DNA of 64,000 nt from CAIYZT01 sp031385445 (GTDB lineage: Bacteria > Pseudomonadota > Alphaproteobacteria > Rhodobacterales > Rhodobacteraceae). The stretch lies in the NCBI GenBank assembly GCA_031385445.1, contig JANNBM010000062.1:66890-130889 (forward strand), read 5' to 3'. Under the pieces are notes generated by a model. The model searched no databases, was not told where the DNA came from, and worked only from the letters and a program-made list of their open reading frames with translations. The translations under genes were made by a program, and so were the position numbers. Shown one piece after another: positions 55,418-63,033 of the stretch. The stretch's first letter is position 1. Each line of letters begins with the position of its first letter.

Positions 55418-56131
55418 TTAAGGTAAAAGGTCGGGAATTCCAAGGGCGGGCAGGTGAGCAAGCAGTGCAATTGTGGCGAAAGACACCGCGATGGCCCAGC
55501 TGAACGAGGCGAGCGTGCCGATGATGACGTATTCGCTGGCCTCTTTTTCGTTGGAAATGCTGCCAAAACGCAGGACCGATTTGGCGGCGATCAGAAAGCC
55601 GATGCTTTGGGCCTGTCCGGTGAGGATCAGCAAAAAGATGAGGCCGCGTTCGAGATTTCCGATGGCGCGCCCGCCGTTTGGCAGTCCGGCGGGGGCGTGG
55701 GCGGCCCATGGGTCCATCATCAGGCCGATGGCAAAGCCGCCGGCGCGGGTGGCGATGATGGCGCCAGCGGCGAGCGCCATCAAGGCGGGCAGGGCGGCTG
55801 CGGCAGCCCACAGGCCGCTTTGCCACAGGGTTGGGGCGTAAAGTGCGAGGGCAATCAGGCTGAGGGCGTGGGCGGCCTGATCGATCGCAAAGGGCCAGAT
55901 GCCGCGGCGGCCGGAAAGGGTTTTGGCCGCGTCGATGGCGATGTGAACGCCAGCAAGGGCGAGGAGCGCAGGGGTGATGGTGCCGGTGACGAAAACGGCG
56001 GCGGCAAACACGACGGCGCCGTGCAGGGCGAGGGTGGCGGGTTTGGCCTTTGCGGCGACCATGGCATTGGTTTGAAAGACAAAATCGGCGAGGACATGGG
56101 CGAAGATCAGGGCGGCGAGGGTTTGGATCAT
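55418..56131 (-). CDS. DUF3307-domain membrane protein
   Basis: A 237-residue integral membrane protein with about six helices. The opening LAALIFAHVLADFVFQTNAM matches the DUF3307 signature, with conserved His and Asp in the first helix. A long internal loop (NGGRAIGNLERGL) precedes the last helices. The function is unknown. Its ATG overlaps the stop of the SatD-like gene, so the two form a coupled pair, a pairing also seen in other bacteria to my knowledge. It is likely regulated through the iterons at 56777. Confidence 0.85.
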   Translation of the reverse strand: MIQTLAALIFAHVLADFVFQTNAMVAAKAKPATLALHGAVVFAAAVFVTGTITPALLALAGVHIAIDAAKTLSGRRGIWPFAIDQAAHALSLIALALYAPTLWQSGLWAAAAALPALMALAAGAIIATRAGGFAIGLMMDPWAAHAPAGLPNGGRAIGNLERGLIFLLILTGQAQSIGFLIAAKSVLRFGSISNEKEASEYVIIGTLASFSWAIAVSFATIALLAHLPALGIPDLLP

Positions 56132-56775
56132 GGGCCAGTCTCCGCTTGGGCGATCTTTTGTTCAAAGGCATTCAGAGCGCGGGACAGGGCCATTGTCCCG
56201 GCGCCTTTGAGCCTTGATTGAAAGGCCTGACGGGAAATGCCAAGCGATTTGGCCAGAGTTTCATCGCTGACGCGGGGAAGGTCAAGCACGAGGAGGGCGG
56301 CTTCGGCCTGCTCGGGGGTCCAGTTGCGGGCTTGCCAGACGGCGAGGTCGAGCAAGGCAGGGCGCCAAGGGGCGGGATCGTTTGGTGCGGCGTAGGTAAA
56401 ATTGTTGAAAAGGGTGGTCATCGTATCAAGGTTGCGCCCGGACAGGGTGAAGGCGGGGCCGGAGGCATCGGACAGATCGCGGGAGCCGAGGTGGGTTGCG
56501 GGCCCGGTGGCGGCGGAGATGCGGGAAGACAGGCCGCTGCCAGAGGATTTGAGGGCGGCGATCAGCATGAGGGTGGCCCGCAGGGTGAACGCGCTGCCGG
56601 TCAGGCAAATCTGCCATCCGTCGCCGCGAAACCGGGTGAAGCGGGTCTTCTGGCCGGTGATGCGCGACAGGGTTTCGGCGGTTCGGGCGAGGGCGGACAT
56701 CGCCAGATCGGTCGCTTCGGGCGCTGCGCCCGTGGAGCCGATAAGATCGCCGGTGAGGACGGTTACGAGGGTCAT
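56128..56775 (-). CDS. SatD-like protein with cyclase-like motifs and C-terminal HTH
   Basis: 215 residues, annotated elsewhere as SatD family. The N-terminal domain shows TGDLIGST (residues 8-15) and RFRGDGWQICL (48-58). These resemble the two metal-binding aspartate motifs of class III nucleotidyl cyclases (DIVGST and GDG); this parallel is my inference. The C-terminus has a helix-turn-helix SDETLAKSLGISRQAFQSRL (170-189). The start is the ATG at 56775 (a TTG at 56781 is the alternative), with GAGA upstream. Four 29-bp direct repeats cover the upstream region up to the ribosome site. It is coupled to the DUF3307 gene downstream. Confidence 0.8.
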   Translation of the reverse strand: MTLVTVLTGDLIGSTGAAPEATDLAMSALARTAETLSRITGQKTRFTRFRGDGWQICLTGSAFTLRATLMLIAALKSSGSGLSSRISAATGPATHLGSRDLSDASGPAFTLSGRNLDTMTTLFNNFTYAAPNDPAPWRPALLDLAVWQARNWTPEQAEAALLVLDLPRVSDETLAKSLGISRQAFQSRLKGAGTMALSRALNAFEQKIAQAETGP

Positions 56776-56776
56776 C

Positions 56777-56892
56777 TGCAATCTCTAAGGCTTGCGAAGG
56801 TAAAATGCAAGCTAAAAGGGTTGCGGATGGGGATTGCAAGCGAAAAGGGTTGCGGATGGACGTTGCAGCCCAAAAGGCTTGCGAGACGGGCG
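56777..56892. promoter_or_regulatory. Four 29-bp iterons upstream of the SatD-like gene
   Basis: Direct repeats start at 56777, 56806, 56835 and 56864, each exactly 29 bp. The consensus begins TGCAAGCNAAAAGGGTTGCG and continues GATGG. The middle two are nearly identical and the outer two more diverged. Each unit contains TTGC half-sites in register. They occupy the whole gap between the SufT-like stop and the SatD-like start, including its ribosome-binding site. Confidence 0.85.
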
Positions 56893-56903
56893 CAAAGTTT
56901 GCC

Positions 56904-57266
56904 TTACATGAAGCCCAGTTCGAGGCGGGCTTCGTCGGACATCATCTCCATCCCCCAGGGCGGATCGAAGGTCATGTTGACGTCAACCTCTTTCACCCCC
57001 GCGACGGAAGCGACCGCTTCTTGCACCCAGCCGGGCATCTCGCCGGCGACGGGGCAACCGGGGGCGGTCAGGGTCATGGCGATGGCGACTTGGTTTTCCA
57101 CGCCAATATCAATGGTATAGACAAGGCCGAGATCAAAGATATTGACCGGAATTTCGGGGTCAAACACCGTGCGGCAGGCGTTGACCACGTCATCATACAA
57201 CGGATGATCGGTGGTCGAGGGCGCGATCAAAGGCGCGCCTTCAAGGTTTTCCTGCATCTGGGTCAT
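56904..57266 (-). CDS. DUF59/SufT-like iron-sulfur assembly protein
   Basis: 120 residues of the MIP18/DUF59 family. ACRTVFDPEIPVNIFDLGLVY and LTAPGCPVAGEMPGW (with the conserved cysteine) lead to NMTFDPPWG and DEARLELGFM at the end. These proteins assist iron-sulfur cluster delivery and occur in suf operons. The start at 57266 (MTQMQENL) was chosen over 57314, which lacks a site. A promoter-like TATAAT is present upstream. Confidence 0.87.
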   Translation of the reverse strand: MTQMQENLEGAPLIAPSTTDHPLYDDVVNACRTVFDPEIPVNIFDLGLVYTIDIGVENQVAIAMTLTAPGCPVAGEMPGWVQEAVASVAGVKEVDVNMTFDPPWGMEMMSDEARLELGFM

Positions 57267-57291
57267 AACCGGTCTCGTTCTTTGTTGACCG

Positions 57292-57297
57292 ATTATA
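57292..57297 (-). promoter_or_regulatory. -10 box of the SufT-like gene (candidate)
   Basis: Read leftward, TATAAT lies 26 bp before the ATG at 57266, with TGGACC about 18 bp upstream as a possible -35. It is a clear match in an otherwise GC-rich genome. Confidence 0.45.
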
Positions 57298-57324
57298 TAG
57301 GGAATTACTGGCAAAGGTCCAGAG

Positions 57325-57348
57325 CGCGCCGGAGGCTAATCCGGCGCG
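57325..57348 (-). terminator. Hairpin terminator of ssb
   Basis: CGCGCCGGA (57325-57333) and TCCGGCGCG (57340-57348) form a perfect 9-bp stem with a 6-base loop 18 bases after the ssb stop. No strong U-tract follows. Confidence 0.55.
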
Positions 57349-57366
57349 GTATTTGGAAGGCCCGGA

Positions 57367-57915
57367 TCAGAACGGAATTTCGTCGTCCATATCAGAAGCG
57401 CGGCTTGAGGACCCACCCGAAGACCCACCCGAAGACCCACCTGACGAGCCACTGCGCGCGCCGCCCGAAGAACCGCCGCGACTTGGCTCGGATGCGCCCG
57501 AGCCGTAGTCATCATAACCGCCGCGATCATCGCTGCCGCTCGAAGAGCCGCCCGAACCACCATCGCGCCCGCCAAGCAGCGTCAACTCTCCCCGGAACTG
57601 TTTCACAACGATTTCAGTCGTGTACCGATCTGCACCCGACTGATCTTGCCATTTGCGCGTTTCAAGCTGCCCCTCGATATAAACGGTGGAACCTTTGCGC
57701 AGGTATTGTTCGGCAATTTTGGCGAGGTTTTCGTTGAAAATCGCAACGGAGTGCCATTCAGTGCGCTCTTTACGCTCGCCCGAAGATTTGTCGCGCCAGG
57801 TTTCCGAAGTGGCGATCCGCAGGTTCACAACCTTGCCGCCATTGGCAAAACTGCGCACCTCGGGGTCGCGCCCCAGGTTGCCGACGATGATCACCTTGTT
57901 GACGGACCCTGCCAT
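57367..57915 (-). CDS. ssb: Single-stranded DNA-binding protein
   Basis: 182 residues. The OB-fold domain (residues 1-115) opens MAGSVNKVIIVGNLGRDPEV, with ERTEWHSVAIF and GSTVYIEGQLETRKW. A Gly/Ser-rich linker with repeated GGSS units follows (encoded by near-tandem DNA), then the acidic tip DMDDEIPF that recruits repair partners. It binds replication and repair intermediates. No GTTC-N7-GTTC SOS box was seen upstream. Confidence 0.96.
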   Translation of the reverse strand: MAGSVNKVIIVGNLGRDPEVRSFANGGKVVNLRIATSETWRDKSSGERKERTEWHSVAIFNENLAKIAEQYLRKGSTVYIEGQLETRKWQDQSGADRYTTEIVVKQFRGELTLLGGRDGGSGGSSSGSDDRGGYDDYGSGASEPSRGGSSGGARSGSSGGSSGGSSGGSSSRASDMDDEIPF

Positions 57916-58212
57916 GTCACACTCCCTGATTCCCTTTGCGCCAGTTTCGGCGCGTTTGGTTAACAAAATCCTATACTGGCCGGGGGGGCAAGCCTGCAAC
58001 CGAGGTCTTCGGGGGCGCATCACGCCTTTTGCGCGGCGGCGTAGCGAATTGTGCCTGTCAAAGGGCAGGCGCCGTCTTGCCGGGTCATTGGCCGCTGGGC
58101 GCGCTTTGGCTTTGCAAACGGCGGCTTGCAAAGTCGGCTCTTGTGGCGGGGGAATATGTGGGGAAAATAGCTGCGTGGCGTATCCAGGATGAAGCGGCTG
58201 CGCGGAGGAAGC
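57916..58212. other. Divergent intergenic region, ssb / LuxR-type regulator
   Basis: About 297 bp without a supported gene. A TATAGG-like -10 for ssb lies near 57970 on the minus strand, with an AT-richer patch at 57958-57975. The remainder is GC-rich with no repeat I could define. Confidence 0.4.
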
Positions 58213-58776
58213 ATGGACAAGATGAACCGAATCGTGGCCGGGACGATAGACGGCGGGCCAAAGCGAAAAGCGGCCTTTGCGCGGCGGGAAACGGTGCCTT
58301 TGGTGGCGTTGATCGTGTTTCAGACCCTGCTTTGGCTGGTTTTCGTTGTCGATGTTTCGGCGGATTTGGCGGCGGGATGGCCCGGAACGTTGATCGACCG
58401 GCATGGCGCGCCGGAACTGGGCGCGACGGTCGGACTTTTGCTGGCGATCGGGTTCGAGATCGGGGTGCTTTTGCGGATGCTGCGGCGGCAGGCGGGGCTT
58501 GAACAGGGATTGCGGGTGGCGGCGGGGGCGCTGGCGCAGATCATGGAGGAATACTTTGCCACATGGGGGCTGACGCCGTCTGAGGCGGATATTGCGGCCT
58601 TCACGATCAAGGGGTTCTCGATTGCGGAAATCGCGCGGTTGCGCGGATCGGCGGAGGGCACGGTGAAGACGCATCTGAATGCGATTTACCGCAAGGCCGG
58701 GGTCGGCGGGCGGGCGCAGCTGATCAGCTTTCTGGTAGAAGACCTGCTGCGCGCGCCGGTTGGCATGGCGGCCTGA
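58213..58776 (+). CDS. Membrane-bound LuxR-type HTH regulator
   Basis: 187 residues. Two hydrophobic segments (PLVALIVFQTLLWLVFVV, residues about 29-46, and LGATVGLLLAIGFEIGVLL, about 68-86) are followed by a LuxR-type HTH (LTPSEADIAAFTIKGFSIAEIARL, about 118-141, and GTVKTHLNAIYRKAGV). The regulator would act from the membrane, with no response-regulator receiver domain. GGAGGAAGC precedes the ATG at 58213. The target is unknown. It is divergent from ssb and followed by a lytic transglycosylase. Confidence 0.85.
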   Translation: MDKMNRIVAGTIDGGPKRKAAFARRETVPLVALIVFQTLLWLVFVVDVSADLAAGWPGTLIDRHGAPELGATVGLLLAIGFEIGVLLRMLRRQAGLEQGLRVAAGALAQIMEEYFATWGLTPSEADIAAFTIKGFSIAEIARLRGSAEGTVKTHLNAIYRKAGVGGRAQLISFLVEDLLRAPVGMAA

Positions 58777-58878
58777 AACGCGCGTCCAAGATCGGCAATG
58801 CGCCGCCCGTGCCCGCTGGGGGGGGCTGGCAAGCTTGGGCGGGATCGCTATATATAAAGGCGATTGCAGGGTGGGCGC

Positions 58879-59481
58879 GTGGGCGGCAGGATCAACAGAG
58901 TTTGGATGAGCGGGGCGCTGGCGGTTGTGCTGGCGGGCCCTGGCTTGGCCGAGGGGTTGAACCTGTCAGGGGGCAGTGGGGGAACCAGCTTTGCCGCCAA
59001 GCTTGCGCTTCTGGATGGCCGCTTGTCGGATCAGTATGAAAATTCCGAACGGTTGAAGCCGGGATATGATGCACAGGCTGCCACCGACGGCACGCCTGCG
59101 GTGCGTTACAAGGGCAATTACAAGGGCGAGTTCCTTGAAGTGGCGAAGGCGGCTGCGCGCAGGCATGATGTGCCAGAAGAGATGTTTTTGAAGCTGGTTC
59201 AGCAGGAATCCGGCTGGAATCCCGGCGCGGTGTCGCCCAAGGGCGCGACGGGACTGGCGCAGTTGATGCCGGGAACGGCGGCGAAGCTGGGGGTGGATAT
59301 CAATGATCCGGCGGAAAATCTGAACGGCGGCGCGCGGTATCTGCGAATGATGTATGATCGGTTCGGATCGTGGCGGCTGGCGCTTGCCGCCTATAACGCC
59401 GGGCCTGCGGCGGTGGAAAAGCATGGCGGCATTCCGCCCTTTGCCGAGACAAAGAACTATGTCGCGGCGATATTGGGCTGA
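58879..59481 (+). CDS. Lytic transglycosylase
   Basis: About 200 residues. The signal peptide (GRINRVWMSGALAVVLAG, then LAEG) fits a GTG start at 58879; ATG 58906 and TTG 58864 are alternatives. The SLT domain has FLKLVQQESGWNPGAVSPKGA (catalytic Glu in QESGW), GLAQLMPGTA, NLNGGARYLRMM and ALAAYNAGPAAVEKHGG. It cleaves peptidoglycan in the periplasm. It lies downstream of the LuxR-type regulator in the same direction, 102 bp away. Confidence 0.9.
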   Translation: MGGRINRVWMSGALAVVLAGPGLAEGLNLSGGSGGTSFAAKLALLDGRLSDQYENSERLKPGYDAQAATDGTPAVRYKGNYKGEFLEVAKAAARRHDVPEEMFLKLVQQESGWNPGAVSPKGATGLAQLMPGTAAKLGVDINDPAENLNGGARYLRMMYDRFGSWRLALAAYNAGPAAVEKHGGIPPFAETKNYVAAILG

Positions 59482-59490
59482 GGCTTTGCG

Positions 59491-59539
59491 CGGCGGGCCG
59501 GGGCCTCTGGCGGGGATATTCGGGCCACATAGAAGGCGG
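59491..59539 (-). repeat. Gene-3'-end element, copy 5 (degenerate)
   Basis: GCGGGGATATTCGGGCC followed by ACATAGAAGG on the plus strand is a degenerate copy of the element, in the leftward orientation relative to the hypothetical gene ending at 59575. Confidence 0.5.
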
Positions 59540-59574
59540 TTTTCGGAGTTTTTGGCGCGTTCGTTTGCGCCTGC

Positions 59575-59967
59575 TCAGCCTTCGGGTTGCAAAGTTGTAT
59601 CCACCTTGCAGCCAAATTCCCGTTCCAGATTGGCGCGCAGGGCAATGACGCGCGCCTTGTAATCCGCATTTGCGGCTTCAAGGTCGGTGCGGTCGCCGGT
59701 TTCGGTGGCTTTAAGCATGGCGGCTTGAAAGGTTTCGGCGACGATGGCGGTCAGGGCTGTCAGCCGGGATTGAAAGGCCGCATGGGCGGCGTCCGCGCGG
59801 GTTTTGGCGTCGGCTTCGGTGCTCGTAACCTCGCAGGTATAGGTGATCGTGCCTTTGCCGGGGACAGGCATGGCAAAGTCGGCGGTTTTGACGGAAAGCA
59901 AAAGCCAAAGCGCGGCGGCGGTGAGGGCACAGAGGGCGGCAAGGGCGGCAAGGGATTTGCGGTTCAT
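59575..59967 (-). CDS. Hypothetical membrane-anchored protein
   Basis: 130 residues. An N-terminal hydrophobic segment (SLAALAALCALTAAALWLLL, residues 5-24) anchors or exports it. A helical, charged region with TYTCEVTSTEADAKTRADAA and ATETGDRTDLEAANADYKARV follows and ends REFGCKVDTTLQPEG; the two cysteines could form a disulfide. I do not recognise the family. Its ATG overlaps the MBL-hydrolase stop by 4 bases, so the two are co-translated. Confidence 0.75.
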   Translation of the reverse strand: MNRKSLAALAALCALTAAALWLLLSVKTADFAMPVPGKGTITYTCEVTSTEADAKTRADAAHAAFQSRLTALTAIVAETFQAAMLKATETGDRTDLEAANADYKARVIALRANLEREFGCKVDTTLQPEG

Positions 59968-60842
59968 AGCGCCAGAACGCGGGCGAGGTTTTGGGCGTGG
60001 ATTGCCTCGTAAGGCGCAAAATAGGTCAGGGTGCCCGCGGCGAGGGCGGGGGCGATCCAGTGTCGCAGCGGGCGGACGTGCAGGGCGGGGTCGGTGCGCG
60101 CGGCCAGAAGCTGCCAGATGTAATCTTGCGTGGCGCGCACAGTGGCGGGGCCGTAACTGCCGGACGCGATCATATCGGGCGCGCCGTGGTTGGGCAGGAT
60201 AATGCGGGGGGCGAGGGCGACGAGACGGTCAAGGTCGATCAGATGGGCCGCCAGATCCTGCGGTTCTGACACATAAGTCACGCTATCCTCGATGGTGTCG
60301 CCCGCAAGCAGGATGCCGTCATGGCCAAGCCAGACCACGGTGGCATCGTCGGAATGGATGTTACATGCGATCAGGTCGATATGCAGGCGACCGATGTGCA
60401 GGTGCAGGCGGTCTTCAAAGGTGTCGGTGGGCAGGATCAGAGGGCGGATGGCGGGGGCACCGCTGCTGGTGCCCGCTTCGATTGCGGCGCGGTTGTTAGC
60501 AAGGTGCCGGGCCGTGCGGGCGTTCGCGATAATCTGGCAATCCGCGAAAACCTCGGTGCCTGCGACGTGATCCAGATGCCAATGCGACAGCACGACGGTA
60601 AAGCGGCGCACACCCGCCGCTTCCAGCGCATCGCGGATAAACCGGGCGTGGTTGATGGAGCAGTGGGTGTCGTAGATCAGCGCCTCGGCGCCATCGACGA
60701 TGGCATAAGACGCGATGCCAAGCGACAGCGCGCCGTCATCGACCCAGTTGGGCCCGTGGGCAAACCGATACCCCGCGACCCGGCCATCGTAGAAGGCCCA
60801 GATATGCGGCGCGGGGCGCAGGATGCGCATCTGGGTCTGCAT
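59964..60842 (-). CDS. MBL-fold metallo-hydrolase
   Basis: A 292-residue metallo-beta-lactamase-fold protein. VVLSHWHLDHVAGTEVF carries the HxHxDH metal motif, DGILLAGDTIEDS the bridging aspartate, and RIILPNHGAPD the last histidine. Members hydrolyse esters, lactones or phosphodiesters; the substrate is unknown. The start at 60842 (MQTQMRI) lies 5 bases after the ABC ATPase stop, so it is probably in the peptide-transport operon. Confidence 0.88.
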   Translation of the reverse strand: MQTQMRILRPAPHIWAFYDGRVAGYRFAHGPNWVDDGALSLGIASYAIVDGAEALIYDTHCSINHARFIRDALEAAGVRRFTVVLSHWHLDHVAGTEVFADCQIIANARTARHLANNRAAIEAGTSSGAPAIRPLILPTDTFEDRLHLHIGRLHIDLIACNIHSDDATVVWLGHDGILLAGDTIEDSVTYVSEPQDLAAHLIDLDRLVALAPRIILPNHGAPDMIASGSYGPATVRATQDYIWQLLAARTDPALHVRPLRHWIAPALAAGTLTYFAPYEAIHAQNLARVLAL

Positions 60843-60847
60843 GGCGC

Positions 60848-62938
60848 CTACTCGGCAGCGATCTGGATCACCGGTTCCATCGAGGCCAGAACGTCGGCGG
60901 ACAGGTGGCATTTGATCTGATGGCCGCCGTCGAGCGTGACCATCGGCGGCATCTCGCGGTCGCACAGCCCATTCGGCACCTGCGATTTCCAGCGGCAGCG
61001 GGTTTGGAACGGGCAGCCCGGGGGCGGGTTCATCGCCGAAGGGATATCGCCTTCGAGCACGATGCGTTTGCGTTTGACGCGGGTGTCGGCGATCGGCACA
61101 GCGGACAAAAGTGCCTCGGTATAGGGGTGATAGGGCGGTTGGAACACCTGATCGGTGGTGCCGGTTTCAACGACATGGCCAAGGTACATCACCAGAACCC
61201 GGTCGGACAGATAGCGCACGATCGACAGGTCATGCGAGATGAACAGCAGCGTCGTCTTATGTTCGCGCTGAATGTCCATCAACAGGTCGGTGACCGCGGC
61301 CTGCACCGAAACGTCGAGGGCCGAGACGGGTTCATCGGCCACAACGACCTTGGCGCCGCCCGCAAAAGCGCGGGCGATGCCGACGCGCTGTTTCTGGCCG
61401 CCCGAAAGCTGGCGCGGCATGCGCTCGGCAAAGGTGCGGGGCAGTTTCACGAGGTCCAGCAGGACCAGCATGCGGGCGGTCCGTTCCTCGTCCGAAGCGC
61501 CGTGTTTGAAAATCTCAAGCGCGCGGATGATCTGGCGGCCGACCGTCATCGAGGGGTTCAGCGTGTCGAAGGGGTTCTGGAACACCATCTGCACCGAAGA
61601 CACCATGTCGATGTTGCGCTTTTGGATCGGGGTCGATTGCACGTTTTCATCAAACAGCATGATCGAGCCGGAGGTGGCGGTTTCCAGCCCCATCAGCACC
61701 TTGGCGAAGGTGGATTTACCGCAGCCAGATTCGCCGACGATAGCGAGGGTTTCGCCTTCGCGAGCCTCGAACGACAGGGTTTCATTGGCTTTGACCACCT
61801 TTTTCGCGCCGCCGCCGAACGCGCCAGACGACACGGCATAGTATTTCTTCAGGTCTTCCATTTTAAGGACGACCTTGCCGATGGCGCCTTTTTCCTTGGC
61901 GGGACGGGCGGCGAGGGGGGCGTTCCAGTCAATCTCGGTCCATTTGACGCAGCGCGAGGCGTGGCGGTCGGAATTTGGCACATCGGACATTGACACTTCG
62001 GCGGCATCACAGCGCCCGGCGGTGAAATAATCGCAGCGCGGGCCAAAGTTGCAACCATTGGGACGTTCATGCGGCAGGGGGAAGTTTCCGGGGATGGCGA
62101 TCAGGGGGCGCGCATTCTTGTCGGCACCGGGCAGCGGGATGGAGCGGAAGAGCGCTTGGGTATAAGGATGGCGCATTTCGTTGAAGACTTCGGTGACCGA
62201 GCCGGTTTCAATCGCCTCGCCGGAATACATCACGCAGAGCCGGTCGCAGACATCCATGATCAGGCCGAGGTTGTGCGAGATGAACAGCATGGAGGTGCCG
62301 TATTTCTCGCCCAGATCCTTCACCAGATCGACGATGCCGGCCTCAACCGTCACATCAAGCGCGGTGGTGGGCTCGTCAAGGATCAAGAGTGCCGGTTTGG
62401 ACATCAGCGCCATCGCGATGACGATGCGCTGCTGCTGGCCACCCGAAAGCTGATGGGGATAGGCGCCAAGGATGCGGTCGGGGTCGGGCAGGCGCACGTC
62501 GGCGACGATCTGGCGCGCGAGGGCCCAAGCGTCGGGCTGGGACATGCCTTGGTGGATCATCGGCACTTCGGCAAGCTGCGCGCCGATCTTCATTGCGGGG
62601 TTCAGCGAAGCCATCGGTTCTTGATAGATCATCGCGATCTGGGAGCCGCGGATATGGCGCAGCTCTTCGTCGCCCATCGTCGTCAGATCGCGGCCCTTGA
62701 ATTTGATCGTGCCCCCGACGATCCGGCCGTTTTTGCCCAGATCGCGCATCACGGCAAGGGCCACGGTGGATTTACCGCAGCCTGACTCGCCGACCAGCCC
62801 CATCGCCTCACCTGCCATAACCTTGCAGGAAAAATCCATCACGGCGGGGATTTCGCGCAGGCGGGTGAAGAACGAGATTGAAAGGTTGTCGATCTCGAGG
62901 ATCGGTTTGGACGGGTCCCAGGTGGTGGCGTCTGACAT
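60848..62938 (-). CDS. Dipeptide/oligopeptide ABC transporter ATPase, fused DppD-DppF type
   Basis: A 696-residue protein with two complete ATP-binding halves. Each has GESGCGKST (Walker A), LSGGQ (signature) and a Walker B (LLILDEPTTALD; VVVADEPVSALD), and each ends with the OppC-type C-terminal cysteine motif (GCNFGPRCDY; GCPFQTRCRW) that binds a small iron-sulfur or metal site in family members. It energises uptake of peptides or similar compounds through the permease at 63034. AGGTTGCC-like spacing gives the ATG at 62938 its site. The fusion replaces two separate ATPases. Confidence 0.93.
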   Translation of the reverse strand: MSDATTWDPSKPILEIDNLSISFFTRLREIPAVMDFSCKVMAGEAMGLVGESGCGKSTVALAVMRDLGKNGRIVGGTIKFKGRDLTTMGDEELRHIRGSQIAMIYQEPMASLNPAMKIGAQLAEVPMIHQGMSQPDAWALARQIVADVRLPDPDRILGAYPHQLSGGQQQRIVIAMALMSKPALLILDEPTTALDVTVEAGIVDLVKDLGEKYGTSMLFISHNLGLIMDVCDRLCVMYSGEAIETGSVTEVFNEMRHPYTQALFRSIPLPGADKNARPLIAIPGNFPLPHERPNGCNFGPRCDYFTAGRCDAAEVSMSDVPNSDRHASRCVKWTEIDWNAPLAARPAKEKGAIGKVVLKMEDLKKYYAVSSGAFGGGAKKVVKANETLSFEAREGETLAIVGESGCGKSTFAKVLMGLETATSGSIMLFDENVQSTPIQKRNIDMVSSVQMVFQNPFDTLNPSMTVGRQIIRALEIFKHGASDEERTARMLVLLDLVKLPRTFAERMPRQLSGGQKQRVGIARAFAGGAKVVVADEPVSALDVSVQAAVTDLLMDIQREHKTTLLFISHDLSIVRYLSDRVLVMYLGHVVETGTTDQVFQPPYHPYTEALLSAVPIADTRVKRKRIVLEGDIPSAMNPPPGCPFQTRCRWKSQVPNGLCDREMPPMVTLDGGHQIKCHLSADVLASMEPVIQIAAE

Positions 62939-62968
62939 GGCAGCCTCGCTTTGGTGGAGAGGTCGGAC

Positions 62969-63020
62969 CGGGGGGGCACCCCCCCCAGACCATTCGCGGG
63001 AATATTTGTGCCCCATTGAA
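62969..63020 (-). repeat. Gene-3'-end element, copy 6 (divergent)
   Basis: On the plus strand a GGGGGG/CCCCCC hairpin (62971-62987) is followed by CGCGGGAATATTTG and CCCCATTGAAGG. It is a diverged copy, 14 bp past the permease stop and before the ATPase gene. Confidence 0.5.
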
Positions 63021-63033
63021 GGGCGGGCCGGGT

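Noticed and set aside
56777..56892. CRISPR or replication-origin iterons
   Set aside because: Only four contiguous 29-bp units without spacers, and no replication initiator, dnaA boxes or AT-rich melting region. A regulatory site fits better.
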